DNA from: Syntrophus sp. (in: bacteria)
GTDB lineage: Bacteria; Desulfobacterota; Syntrophia; Syntrophales; UBA5619
Direction of reading: 5' to 3'
Assembly: GCA_013824905.1 (NCBI GenBank)
Contig: PNOO01000046.1
Span: 1-13,347 of the forward strand
DNA: 13,347 nt
Shown: one piece after another, positions 6,442-13,238 of the stretch
Layout of the letters: every line of letters starts with the position of its first letter
Numbering within the stretch: position 1 is the stretch's first letter
Notes under the pieces: generated by a model
The model's input: only the letters and a program-made list of their open reading frames with translations
Databases searched by the model: none
Told to the model about the DNA's origin: nothing
Made by a program: the position numbers and the translations under genes

Positions 6442-6909
6442 TTACGCTCTAAGAAGCGTGAGGATTTCAGTGATATCGGGCAGCTCCTTGATGGGATAGA
6501 CTTTGACGAAGACCACCTTGCCGGTTTCGTCGAGGATCATGTTGGCCCTTTCGGAAAAACCCTGAATCGGCCGGAAGAGTCCCAGGGATTTTGCCACCTT
6601 TCCATGGGGCCAGAAATCGCAGAGCAATCGGGTCTCTTTGATCTTCAGCGCAGCAGCCCAGGCCTTTTTTGAGGGGACCGTATCCACACTGAGCCCCAGT
6701 GCCACGGTGTTGAGCCTGGCGAAGGCCCGCCGGTTCTTTTCCAGCGTTTTCATCTGCTCGGCGCACAGGGGCGTCCAGGCGAGGGGATGCCAGGAGAGGA
6801 GAACCTTTTTACCCCGAAGTGTGGACAGCCGGACTTGCTGTCCCCCCTGGTCCGGAAGAGAAAAATCCTTCATCCGGCGCCCGACAGTGACGACCTTTTT
6901 TTTAACCAT
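6442..6909 (-). CDS. AhpC/TSA-type peroxiredoxin
   Basis: This is a thioredoxin-fold peroxidase of 155 residues that reduces hydrogen peroxide or organic hydroperoxides with a reactive cysteine. The active-site signature P-x3-T-x2-C is present as P42, T46 and C49 in HPLAWTPLCAEQM. The matching arginine is R121 (SERANMILDETG). The N-terminal FSLPDQGGQQVRLSTLRGKKV is typical. The overall pattern is closest to AhpE/BCP-like short peroxiredoxins with the FWPHG motif. A second cysteine, C97 in LLCDFWPHG, stands where I recall serine in relatives and could act as a resolving cysteine. The ATG at 6909 has AAAGGAGG 7 bases upstream. It has its own strong promoter (7013-7041) and repeats in the leader. 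It fits oxidative-stress defence in an anaerobe. Confidence 0.93.
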   Translation of the reverse strand: MVKKKVVTVGRRMKDFSLPDQGGQQVRLSTLRGKKVLLSWHPLAWTPLCAEQMKTLEKNRRAFARLNTVALGLSVDTVPSKKAWAAALKIKETRLLCDFWPHGKVAKSLGLFRPIQGFSERANMILDETGKVVFVKVYPIKELPDITEILTLLRA

Positions 6910-6974
6910 GGAAAGCCTCCTTTTCCCAATTTGTATCTGCCGGCTGCCGCACCTTAAGAAACCGGTTGTTGGTA

Positions 6975-7001
6975 CACATTTTCACCACATTTTCACATTT
7001 T
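6975..7001 (-). repeat. Three AAAATGTG direct repeats in the peroxiredoxin leader
   Basis: On the minus strand the 8-mer AAAATGTG occurs three times (7001-6994, 6993-6986, 6982-6975), the first two directly adjacent and the third 3 bases on. They start about 12 bases after the predicted -10 box, so they lie in the first transcribed bases. That position suits an operator or an RNA-binding site. Confidence 0.7.
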
Positions 7002-7012
7002 AGGATGGTGCG

Positions 7013-7041
7013 AGTGTAACGACCGGAGACATAAGTGTCAA
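7013..7041 (-). promoter_or_regulatory. Sigma70-type promoter of the peroxiredoxin gene
   Basis: On the minus strand a consensus TTGACA (7041-7036) is followed after exactly 17 bases by TACACT (7018-7013). The peroxiredoxin start codon is about 100 bases downstream, giving a long leader. Confidence 0.72.
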
Positions 7042-7099
7042 GAATATTCATCTGGGTCATTAGTCCCGTTTTGGTAAAGCAAGTGCTATGGATGAAGCT

Positions 7100-7567
7100 T
7101 CAGACGTTGAACTTGGGCGGCAGGGGCTGGTCCATTGCCAGCCTTTTGCCAGGTAAAATCATGAGGGTCGATGTCCCGTGGGCAAGGAGTTTGCCGTTTT
7201 CGTCGGTCACTGTAGCTTCAGCATATCCCAGCGTCTTGCCCAGTTTGATCCGACTGCCTTTAGCGATCAGTTTACCCGATACCGCCGGCGCAAGATAGTT
7301 TAGTTTTAAATCGACGGAGGTGGCGGCGGCGTTCTGGTCTTCGATCTCATAAAATATCGCCCAGAAAGTAGCTGCATCGATAATTGACGAAAAAACCCCA
7401 CCATGAACAAAGCCAAACGGCTGCAGATGCTTTGGGGCCAGATTGATTTCAAGTAGGCTGAAACCGGGCCCTATATCTGAAATCGTCATCGATAACAGCT
7501 CGAAATAGGGACTATGGTTTACCAACCGGTTGACCAGTTGAATATATTCGGCATTGAGTTCCTTCAT
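7100..7567 (-). CDS. Hotdog-fold thioesterase, PaaI-like
   Basis: This is a single hotdog domain of about 155 residues, expected to hydrolyse acyl- or aryl-CoA thioesters in the cytoplasm as a tetramer, as known for PaaI/YbgC-type proteins. The catalytic region HGGVFSSIIDAATFWA (around residues 55-70) carries the His-Gly-Gly and downstream Asp of the PaaI subgroup. It follows LAPKHLQPFGFV, and VDLKLNYLAPAVSGKL is the usual central strand pair. GYAEATVTDENGKLLAHGTSTLMI closes the fold. An in-frame ATG lies 33 bases further up at 7600, but nothing like a ribosome binding site precedes it. AGAGGTGA directly before 7567 favours the shorter form. It stands alone between the tRNA terminator and the peroxiredoxin promoter. 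The substrate is unknown. Confidence 0.88.
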   Translation of the reverse strand: MKELNAEYIQLVNRLVNHSPYFELLSMTISDIGPGFSLLEINLAPKHLQPFGFVHGGVFSSIIDAATFWAIFYEIEDQNAAATSVDLKLNYLAPAVSGKLIAKGSRIKLGKTLGYAEATVTDENGKLLAHGTSTLMILPGKRLAMDQPLPPKFNV

Positions 7568-7616
7568 TTCACCTCTTGGACTGTGTTTGCGCGGAAGCAT
7601 TACAGAGTAATCCGGT

Positions 7617-7653
7617 AAAGAATAAAGGGGCCAGCCCGTAAATGGCTAACCCC
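7617..7653 (-). terminator. Rho-independent terminator of tRNA-Phe
   Basis: On the minus strand GGGGTTAGCC and GGCTGGCCCC pair over 10 bp (two G-U pairs) around a 7-base loop, followed directly by TTTATTCTTT. It begins 10 bases after the tRNA CCA end. Confidence 0.85.
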
Positions 7654-7663
7654 TTGATTTTCA

Positions 7664-7739
<76 letters not shown>

Positions 7740-7774
7740 GCACCGCAGCCCAATTTCCGCCGCAATGGAACGCT

Positions 7775-7803
7775 CTTCTATAAAATATCCTCCTGTTTGT
7801 CAA
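7775..7803 (-). promoter_or_regulatory. Likely tRNA-Phe promoter
   Basis: On the minus strand a consensus TTGACA (7803-7798) is followed by TATAGA at 15 bases (7782-7777) or TAGAAG at 17 bases (7780-7775). Either would start transcription about 30 bases before the mature tRNA. The region 7740-7872 otherwise holds only this promoter and the tRNA-like fragment. Confidence 0.6.
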
Positions 7804-7844
7804 GGCATTTTTATATCGGAAAAGAACCATTATTACAACCCCTT

Positions 7845-7886
7845 GGAGCTTGAATCGACGCCCCACGGATTTTCAATCGGTAGCTC
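7845..7886 (-). pseudogene. Degenerate tRNA-Phe-like fragment (anticodon arm and 3' part)
   Basis: The minus strand from 7886 matches the intact tRNA-Phe from the end of its D arm through the anticodon arm. About 21 of 25 bases agree, including an unbroken 12-base run TGAAAATCCGTG. TTCAA of the T loop follows, and then AAGGGGTT, which also occurs just downstream of the intact gene. The anticodon stem has a C-C mismatch, and no acceptor or D arm can be built, so it is not a working tRNA. It overlaps the last bases and stop codon of the RDD gene. A decayed tandem copy or an old recombination remnant is inferred. Confidence 0.5.
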
Positions 7887-8526
7887 GGAAGACCCTGTTT
7901 CCGGCGTTCGGGTTCCATGCAGACCCAGGCGGTTCGGCGATACCGTCAGCGCTGACTGGCGGAATCAAGGTTAGGGGTAAAGCAGAAGGGGGGGCCTCAA
8001 CATCGGTCAGGGGCTGATTGTTGAAAAGGGAATTTCCAGTCGGGCGCACCTCCGCACCGCGTTCGTTTCCCACACGGACAACGAGGGTTAAAGCGATCTT
8101 GTCGTGCCAGCCCTGTTTCCGATTGTCGAAGGCAATCCAGATAAAGCCAAGGAAGAAAAAGAGTCCCGAGATCAGAGAGCCCACCCAGCGGAGAAAGGCG
8201 ATGCCAAGGGTCATTTTTTCACCCGAGATCCGGATGAGGCGGAGTCCAAAGAGCCTCTTCCCCAGCGTTCGGCCGATGGTTCCGTGGAACCAGATAAAGT
8301 AAATCATGTCCATAAACACCGCCGTCACGAGATAGATGACCATAAAAAGGCCCATCCCGCGGGGAAGATCCCCGGTCATGGCGATACTCACGAGCGAAAC
8401 GCCCCCAAGTCCCATGGCGAGGAGGCCGATCAAAAAGAGGACGAGTGATATGAGGTAGAGGATGAACTTATCGACACTATAGGCCAATAACCGTCGCCAG
8501 AAACTGCCGAACCTCCTATTTGCCAT
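7873..8526 (-). CDS. RDD-family membrane protein
   Basis: This is a 217-residue inner-membrane protein of the RDD family, whose roles are mostly unknown (some members move ions or affect stress tolerance). Family features are RRFGSFWRRLLAYSVDKFI at the start with the conserved Arg and Asp, hydrophobic segments near residues 20-50, 58-80 and 108-133, the loop GTIGRTLGKRLFGLRLI, and the closing KQGWHDKIALTLVV. Residues about 152-217 form a proline-rich non-family tail, whose last codons lie in the tRNA-Phe-like fragment. I start it at 8526: GGAGG lies 5 bases upstream and the family N-terminus begins there. It overlaps the end of rsmE by 11 bases, so it is the third gene of the prmA operon and translationally coupled. 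Confidence 0.87.
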   Translation of the reverse strand: MANRRFGSFWRRLLAYSVDKFILYLISLVLFLIGLLAMGLGGVSLVSIAMTGDLPRGMGLFMVIYLVTAVFMDMIYFIWFHGTIGRTLGKRLFGLRLIRISGEKMTLGIAFLRWVGSLISGLFFFLGFIWIAFDNRKQGWHDKIALTLVVRVGNERGAEVRPTGNSLFNNQPLTDVEAPPSALPLTLIPPVSADGIAEPPGSAWNPNAGNRVFRATD

Positions 8527-9292
8527 GTGGACCTCCCCCCTCGGGGCCGCCGAGGGTGCCTTTTTCGTATTGGAGGATGGCGATGACGGCCACCGCCGCC
8601 GTATCCACCCGAAGTACCCGTTTCCCAAGACTCACGGACAAAAAACCTGCCTGTTGAGCCTGGTCGATTTCCTTCTTGTCGAACCCCCCTTCCGGTCCGA
8701 CGACCAGAAGAAATCCTCTGGTTCCGTCGTTCTTCGGATCCCTGAGAATCTCGCGGATCCCCCTGGCCGACTCCTCCTCCCAGCAGATGAGATTGAGCCA
8801 TTCCGGATGGGTGGAGCGGAGCACCTCGTCTAAGGATGCGATTTCCCCGATCTCCGGAATGTCGGCCCGACCGCATTGACGGGAAGCTTCGATGGCGATC
8901 TTCTGCCAGCGCTCCCGCTTTTGCGGCGACTTTTCCGCTGGCCAGCGGGGAATGGACCGTTCCGCGTGGAAGGGGATGATCCTGCCTGCGCCGAGTTCCG
9001 TGGCGTGACGGATGATCGCCTCCATCTTGTCCGCTTTGGGGATCGCCTGGCAGAGGGTGATCTCGATCCTGTCTGCCGTCATGGGGCGCCTGTCGTTGAT
9101 CTCCAGGGCAAGCCCTTCCGCCGCCTGCCGGATCACCGCCTCGTACTCCCACCCCGTCCCGTTGAAGACATGGAGGGGTTCGCCCGCCCGCATCCTGAGA
9201 ACAGTCTTTAAGTACCTGGCCTGTTCCGCCGTTACGATACAGACGTCGCCCGTCTCGATGGAATGCCGGAGGAAGAGCCGGGGGATACTCAT
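8516..9292 (-). CDS. rsmE: 16S rRNA (uracil1498-N3)-methyltransferase RsmE
   Basis: This is a SPOUT-class enzyme of 258 residues that methylates N3 of U1498 in 16S rRNA using S-adenosylmethionine. An N-terminal PUA-like domain (about 1-75, with VTAEQARYLKTVLRM and HVFNGTGWEYEA) precedes the knotted catalytic domain. That domain contains KADKMEAIIRHATELGAGRIIPF, EASRQCGR (residues 135-142), VVGPEGGF (197-204) and LGKRVLRVDTAAV (222-234), the SAM-binding knot. The last motif has Asp where Glu is usual, a mild change. Its ATG overlaps the prmA stop as ATGA, and its own end overlaps the RDD gene, so the three are tightly coupled. The prmA-rsmE pair is a common arrangement in bacteria and joins two ribosome-modifying enzymes. 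Confidence 0.97.
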   Translation of the reverse strand: MSIPRLFLRHSIETGDVCIVTAEQARYLKTVLRMRAGEPLHVFNGTGWEYEAVIRQAAEGLALEINDRRPMTADRIEITLCQAIPKADKMEAIIRHATELGAGRIIPFHAERSIPRWPAEKSPQKRERWQKIAIEASRQCGRADIPEIGEIASLDEVLRSTHPEWLNLICWEEESARGIREILRDPKNDGTRGFLLVVGPEGGFDKKEIDQAQQAGFLSVSLGKRVLRVDTAAVAVIAILQYEKGTLGGPEGGGPHGK

Positions 9293-10248
9293 TGGTCGCT
9301 TCCCTCTTTCCTAAGGACATAGCAGACCCACTCCTGCTCGGTGATGAGGCGCTGGAGAGAAATGCTTTGCCCCAGAAAACGGACCTCGATGTCCGGTTTG
9401 TTCTGCTCGATGATCCCCGAGATGACGAGAGTTCCGCCGGGGCTGACGAGGCGGATGAGATGGGGAGAAAGCTCTATCAGGATCCTCGCTGTCAGGTTTG
9501 CAACGATCAGTGAGAAGGGTTCGGTGAGAGCGGCGATGGCCCGGCTGTCGACCGTAACGCGATCTTCGACCCGGTTGATACGGATATTTTCCTGTGCGAT
9601 CTTTGTCGCCTGTTCGTCATCATCCACGCAGAGCACCCGTCCTGCGCCGAGCTTCGCGCAGGCGATACCGAGGATGCCCGTTCCCGTCCCGACGTCGAGG
9701 ACGTGCCCTTTCGCGAAAGTCCGGTCGTCTAAGAGTATTGCCTCGATCGCCTCCAGACACATCCTTGTGGAGGCGTGCTGGCCGGTGCCGAATGCCATGC
9801 CGGGGTCGATTTCGATGACGATATCCGTGCCGTTCGGTGTAAAACGCTCCCAGGTTGGTTTGATAACGAGGTTACGACTCACTCGGAGGGGTTTGAAGTA
9901 TTTTTTCCACGTTTCACCCCAGTCGGGATCACGGATGACCTCCGTCCGAAAGCCAGGCTTTTCCAGCACTGGGAAGAGTTCCGCCAGGCTGTCGAGGTAG
10001 ATTTGAAGGGCCGTGAGGCGCTGTTCCAAATGGACATCGCAGGGGAGGAAGGCCTTCAGTGTCTCCCGCGGGGGTGGCACAGGGCAAACGCCCGATTCTG
10101 GCGGCTCCGGAGATTCCTGAAATGCCCCCTGGGCGCCGATCTCCGTCAGGAAGTTGGTCAATGCGTCGTTCAACTCCTCCGGGGCGAAGAGCTCGATCTT
10201 CAGCCAGTCGTCCTTCTTTTTTCTCTCTTTATCAGGTTCCACCGGCAT
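9289..10248 (-). CDS. prmA: Ribosomal protein L11 methyltransferase PrmA
   Basis: This is a cytoplasmic class I SAM-dependent methyltransferase of 319 residues that modifies ribosomal protein L11. An N-terminal substrate-recognition domain (about 14-100, WLKIELFAPEELNDAL) is followed by DPDWGETWKKYFKPLRV and IEIDPGMAFGTGQHAST (145-161). The Rossmann motif I is VLDVGTGTGILGI (183-195), and VANLTARIL (249-257) is the catalytic NL-type motif of this family. Compared with typical members there is a charged N-terminal extension of about 13 residues and a proline-rich insert near 47-62. The ATG at 10248 has GGGAGGG somewhat far upstream (about 11 bases). It is the first gene of the prmA-rsmE-RDD operon, driven by a promoter at 10291-10319. 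Confidence 0.96.
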   Translation of the reverse strand: MPVEPDKERKKKDDWLKIELFAPEELNDALTNFLTEIGAQGAFQESPEPPESGVCPVPPPRETLKAFLPCDVHLEQRLTALQIYLDSLAELFPVLEKPGFRTEVIRDPDWGETWKKYFKPLRVSRNLVIKPTWERFTPNGTDIVIEIDPGMAFGTGQHASTRMCLEAIEAILLDDRTFAKGHVLDVGTGTGILGIACAKLGAGRVLCVDDDEQATKIAQENIRINRVEDRVTVDSRAIAALTEPFSLIVANLTARILIELSPHLIRLVSPGGTLVISGIIEQNKPDIEVRFLGQSISLQRLITEQEWVCYVLRKEGSDQ

Positions 10249-10279
10249 GATCCGCGATCCCTCCCAATTTCAGCAGGCT

Positions 10280-10307
10280 TTGATAAGAAATTTATAACCT
10301 TTGTAAG
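10280..10307 (+). promoter_or_regulatory. Possible divergent promoter for the tetrapyrrole operon
   Basis: On the plus strand TTGATA (10280-10285) and TGTAAG (10302-10307) are 16 bases apart. The -10 match is weak. Some promoter is needed between 10249 and 10423 because prmA is transcribed the other way. This one would overlap the prmA promoter. Confidence 0.35.
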
Positions 10308-10319
10308 TTTTTTTTTCAA
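10291..10319 (-). promoter_or_regulatory. Sigma70-type promoter of the prmA operon
   Basis: On the minus strand TTGAAA (10319-10314) and TATAAA (10296-10291) are separated by exactly 17 bases, beginning with an A-tract. They lie about 45 bases before the prmA ATG. This is one of the best promoter matches in the window. Confidence 0.7.
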
Positions 10320-10329
10320 GCGGCTTGAA
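10315..10329. repeat. Palindrome in the divergent promoter region
   Basis: TTCAAG and CTTGAA flank CGG, giving a perfect 6-bp inverted repeat. It covers the -35 box of the prmA promoter and would be at the 5' end of the divergent transcript. It could be an operator or a 5' mRNA hairpin. The 9-T run before it is on the wrong side for a terminator of either strand. Confidence 0.45.
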
Positions 10330-10344
10330 TTTGAGGAGGACTTC

Positions 10345-10383
10345 ATGGTATGCGTCAAGGCTAATTCCGGGCGCGGATTTTAG
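10345..10383 (+). CDS. Putative 12-residue leader peptide of the tetrapyrrole operon
   Basis: The ATG at 10345 has an ideal GAGGAGG 5 bases upstream and opens MVCVKANSGRGF, stopped by TAG at 10381-10383. CTAATTCCG and CGGATTTTAG (10361-10383) can form an imperfect hairpin around GGCG that contains the stop codon. The next gene starts 41 bases later. A strong ribosome binding site in front of such a short frame suggests a leader peptide or a degenerated former gene start. No homologue is recognised. Translation and a regulatory role are inferred. Confidence 0.4.
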   Translation: MVCVKANSGRGF

Positions 10384-10423
10384 GGAAACTCTACGCTTTG
10401 GCGGAAACAGGAAAGGAACAACG

Positions 10424-11074
10424 GTGCGGTATTATCCTCTTTTTCTCGATATTTCCCGGCGCCTCTGCGTCGTCGTCGGCGGCGGGAATGTTGCAGAAAG
10501 GAAGGTTGAAAGGCTCCTTGCCTGTGGCGCCTGCGTTGAGGTGGTCGGAAAGAGGCTGACCCCGACGCTTGCTGCGCTTGCAGGGGAGGGGAAGATCATT
10601 CACCACGATGCCGACTATGAAGAAGCTTTGATTCGCGGGGCTTTTCTCGTCATCGGTGCGACGGACAGCGACACAGTGAATGGGCGGATTGCCATGGATG
10701 CCCGCGCACTGGGAATACCGGTAAACATCGTCGACGAGCCCGCCCGGTGCGACTTCATCCTCCCGTCCATCGTTGAGCGGGGGGACCTGGCGATCGCCGT
10801 CTCCACCGGAGGCAAGAGCCCCGCCCTGGCCAAGAAACTCCGGACTGAGCTGGAGGCTGCCTATGGCCAGGAGTACGCCATTCTGCTACAGATCATGGGG
10901 GAACTGCGCGAGAAGATCATCGCCGGCCGACGTCCCTCTGCCGAGAATCGGAACCGTTTCGAGGCCGTTGTCTCTTCCCGGATTCTGGACCACATCCGCG
11001 CGGGGCGGTGGAAAAAGGTGAAGTCACTGATCAGGGAGTTGACCGGAATAGAGATGGAGGTGGAACCGCGATGA
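10424..11074 (+). CDS. Precorrin-2 dehydrogenase / sirohydrochlorin ferrochelatase (CysG N-terminal/Met8-type)
   Basis: This enzyme oxidises precorrin-2 to sirohydrochlorin with NAD+ and, in bifunctional members, inserts iron to make siroheme. It has 216 residues. PLFLDISRRLCVVVGGGNVAERKVERLL (residues 5-32) is the NAD-binding Rossmann strand-turn-helix. VIGATDSDTVN precedes NIVDEPARCDFILPSIVERG with the aspartate (D110) that matches the catalytic Asp of CysG. STGGKSPALAKKLR (127-140) is the standard phosphate/serine loop. The C-terminal third is the short helical dimer domain without a methyltransferase fusion, so SUMT (CobA) must be separate. The frame is open upstream to TTG 10325, but GTG at 10424 has AGGA 6 bases before it and gives the normal N-terminus (MRYYPLFLDI). 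Its stop overlaps the next start as ATGA. Confidence 0.94.
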   Translation: MRYYPLFLDISRRLCVVVGGGNVAERKVERLLACGACVEVVGKRLTPTLAALAGEGKIIHHDADYEEALIRGAFLVIGATDSDTVNGRIAMDARALGIPVNIVDEPARCDFILPSIVERGDLAIAVSTGGKSPALAKKLRTELEAAYGQEYAILLQIMGELREKIIAGRRPSAENRNRFEAVVSSRILDHIRAGRWKKVKSLIRELTGIEMEVEPR

Positions 11075-11889
11075 TAGGAATCGTCCTTTTTAAGACGGCC
11101 CTTGCTGCCTACCTGGTCTGCGCCGTCGTCTACGGAGCTTCGCTCTGGGTACGGAGGGTCCTGACGGCCCGGTTTGCCACGGGGCTGATGGTTGCGGCCT
11201 TCGTCATACATACCTCCTCATTTGCTTCCCGCTGGCTAACGGCGGGGCTGAGCCCGGCAGTCGGCATCCATGACGCCCTTTCCTTTTTCGCCTGGGTCAT
11301 GGCGGCGGCCTATCTTGCTTTGCAACTGAAAACCAAGACGCGTGTCTTGGGAGCGTTCGTCTCGCCGGTGATCTGTCTGATCATGGTTGTTGCCTCCGTG
11401 GAATTAGGGGGGACGGTCGGCGCACCTGTCATGCTGAAGGGTTCATTGGTCACTCTCCACGTCATGCTCTCCGTGACCGGTGAGGCCCTGTTCGCCCTGG
11501 CCTCCTGTGCAGGTCTGATGTATCTGATTCAAGACAGTCTGCTCAAACGGAAGAAGGCAGGGAGCCTGATCCGGCTCTTCCCGTCGCTCCACGACCTGGA
11601 CCGGATCAACAACCTCTGTCTCTCCTGGGGATTCCCCTTGCTGACGCTCGGTGTTCTTGCCGGCTCGCTCTGGGCGCGAATCGTCTGGGGGAGCCACTGG
11701 CAGTGGGATTCCAAACAAGTCTGGACCCTTCTGGCCTGGTTTTTATATGCCTTCCTGCTCCATCAGCGGCTGGTCATGGGATGGCGGGGACGCAGAGCGG
11801 CCCGCTGGTCGCTCATGGTATTTGCAGTTCTCGTCACTCTGCTGATCTTCGGGAAGCTCTTCCTTGAGACGGTCCACAACTTCGTGTGA
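11071..11889 (+). CDS. CcsA/HemX-like cytochrome c biogenesis (heme-handling) membrane protein
   Basis: This is an integral membrane protein of 272 residues with about eight hydrophobic segments, in the CcsA/CcsB/ResC and HemX group. The tryptophan-rich periplasmic heme motif is visible as WGSHWQWDSKQVW (206-218), followed by LLAWFLYAFLLHQR with H231. H130 in SLVTLHVMLS and H47 in FVIHTSSF are further candidate heme-ligand histidines. Family members transport or present heme for covalent attachment to cytochromes c. HemX-like members beside hemA have been linked to control of GluTR amount in Bacillus. Which role applies here is open. The ATG overlaps the preceding stop (ATGA), with GGAGG 10 bases upstream, and it stops 4 bases before hemA. 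Translational coupling across the three is likely. Confidence 0.88.
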   Translation: MIGIVLFKTALAAYLVCAVVYGASLWVRRVLTARFATGLMVAAFVIHTSSFASRWLTAGLSPAVGIHDALSFFAWVMAAAYLALQLKTKTRVLGAFVSPVICLIMVVASVELGGTVGAPVMLKGSLVTLHVMLSVTGEALFALASCAGLMYLIQDSLLKRKKAGSLIRLFPSLHDLDRINNLCLSWGFPLLTLGVLAGSLWARIVWGSHWQWDSKQVWTLLAWFLYAFLLHQRLVMGWRGRRAARWSLMVFAVLVTLLIFGKLFLETVHNFV

Positions 11890-11893
11890 ATCT

Positions 11894-13153
11894 ATGCGAC
11901 TCGTTCTCATCGGCATGAACCATAAGACCGCTCCTCTCGAGATCCGGGAGCGGCTGCAGCTATTCTGCGGGGAAGGAGACCAGCCTCTCCCAGAGCTGAT
12001 GCGGCTTTCGGAGATCCGGGAGGCCCTATACCTGGCCACCTGCAACCGGGTCGAGGTCCTTGCCCGCGTCGCGGACAACGGACAGGCTGTCGAGGGCTTG
12101 AAGTCCTTTATATACCGTCGGGGGAATCTTGACATTGCGGAGATGGAGAAGTGCCTTTATATTTACAGGGACCTGGAGGCGGTCCGGCATCTTTTCCGAG
12201 TGACGTCGAGCCTCGATTCCATGATCATGGGTGAGCCGCAGATCCTTGGGCAGATGAAGGAAGCCTATCGCATGGCGGTAGATTGCCACACGACGGGAGT
12301 CCTCCTCAACCGGCTGAGCCATCATGCATTCCAGGTGGCCAAACGGGTCCGAACTGAGACGGGAATCGCCGGTAATGCCGTATCCGTCAGTTACGCGGCC
12401 GTGGAGCTTGCGAAAAAGATCTTTGGCGATCTCAAGGGGAAGTCGATCCTCCTGATCGGCGCCGGAGAGATGTCGGAGCTGGCTGCCCGCCACCTGCTCC
12501 GCCAAGGGGTGGGCAGCATCCACATCACCAACCGGACCTACACCAGAGCCGAGGCGATGGCGGCGGAGTTCCAGGGAATTCCGGTCGCCTTTGAACAGTT
12601 TCCCGAAGTCCTGCCGGAGGTGGATATCGTGATCGCCTCCACCGGCGCCCCTGGTTATATCATGACCGCTGAGATGGTAGCGGCGGCTCTCCGGCGGCGG
12701 CGGAACCGTCTGCTGTTTCTAATCGATATTGCCGTCCCCCGGGATATCGATCCTGCGGCCGGCGAGATCGATAACGTCTATCTCTACAACATTGATCACC
12801 TGCAGGATGTGGTCGATGCGAACCGCGAAGGAAGGCGGGCGGAAGCGATGAAGGCGGAAGAGATCGTTGCGGAGGAGGTTGCGGCCTTTGAAACGTGGTT
12901 CAACACCCTGGAAGTGGTGCCCACCATCGTAGCGCTCCGCGAAAAGATTGAAGGGATCGTGAAAGGGGAACTGGAGAAATCCGAATCCTGGATGAGGAAA
13001 CTGGGTGACCAGGAGCGGAGCCGGGTCGAGATCCTTGCTGCCTCCATCGTGAACAAGATCCTCCATGATCCGATGACCGGTCTGAAGGAAGAGAGCCGGG
13101 AGAAGGATGCCCTGCCCTTCGTGGCGGCTATCCGCAGACTCTTCAAATTATGA
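11894..13153 (+). CDS. hemA: Glutamyl-tRNA reductase
   Basis: This enzyme performs the first committed step of tetrapyrrole synthesis by the C5 route: Glu-tRNA plus NADPH gives glutamate-1-semialdehyde. Its 419 residues match the family length. MRLVLIGMNHKTAPLEIRER opens the catalytic domain, and the nucleophile is C50 in LATCNRVEV. MGEPQILGQMKEAY (112-125) is the signature region. The NADPH site is SILLIGAGEMSELAARHLL (184-202) with ITNRTYTRAEA. A long helical C-terminal dimerisation domain ends at RRLFKL. The frame is open up to TTG 11864, but family proteins start at the ATG 11894. That ATG has no clear Shine-Dalgarno and lies 4 bases after the ccsA-like stop, so it probably depends on termination-reinitiation. 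It implies the organism makes its heme from glutamate. Confidence 0.97.
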   Translation: MRLVLIGMNHKTAPLEIRERLQLFCGEGDQPLPELMRLSEIREALYLATCNRVEVLARVADNGQAVEGLKSFIYRRGNLDIAEMEKCLYIYRDLEAVRHLFRVTSSLDSMIMGEPQILGQMKEAYRMAVDCHTTGVLLNRLSHHAFQVAKRVRTETGIAGNAVSVSYAAVELAKKIFGDLKGKSILLIGAGEMSELAARHLLRQGVGSIHITNRTYTRAEAMAAEFQGIPVAFEQFPEVLPEVDIVIASTGAPGYIMTAEMVAAALRRRRNRLLFLIDIAVPRDIDPAAGEIDNVYLYNIDHLQDVVDANREGRRAEAMKAEEIVAEEVAAFETWFNTLEVVPTIVALREKIEGIVKGELEKSESWMRKLGDQERSRVEILAASIVNKILHDPMTGLKEESREKDALPFVAAIRRLFKL

Positions 13154-13188
13154 CGGTTCTATAGAAAAACCCATGTGTTGCATTGCAT

Positions 13189-13215
13189 CCTTCCCGTCGT
13201 CAGGATCGGGGAAGG
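13189..13215 (+). promoter_or_regulatory. Hairpin between hemA and hemC
   Basis: CCTTCCC and GGGAAGG form a 7-bp stem with a 13-base loop, followed by CTTTCT. The tail is too short for a convincing terminator. It may weaken read-through or shape hemC expression. It ends 11 bases before the hemC ribosome binding site. Confidence 0.4.
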
Positions 13216-13238
13216 CTTTCTAACGATAGGAGGACAGC

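Noticed and set aside
8527..8628. A longer RDD protein starting at 8628
   Set aside because: The extra part is the rsmE C-terminus in another frame; 8526 has a proper Shine-Dalgarno and the family start.
9341..10000. A 219-codon plus-strand ORF antisense to prmA
   Set aside because: It is low-complexity Ser/Arg-rich translation typical of antisense frames in GC-rich genes; prmA motifs are complete on the minus strand.
10325..10423. A 33-codon N-terminal extension of the precorrin-2 dehydrogenase from TTG 10325
   Set aside because: There is no ribosome binding site for the TTG, the family N-terminus begins at GTG 10424 with a good site, and the leader ORF occupies the region in another frame.
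13173..13223. A 16-codon frame (MCCIASFPSSGSGKAF) between hemA and hemC that loosely resembles the putative leader peptide at 10345
   Set aside because: It has no Shine-Dalgarno and the likeness is a few small residues; chance is more likely.
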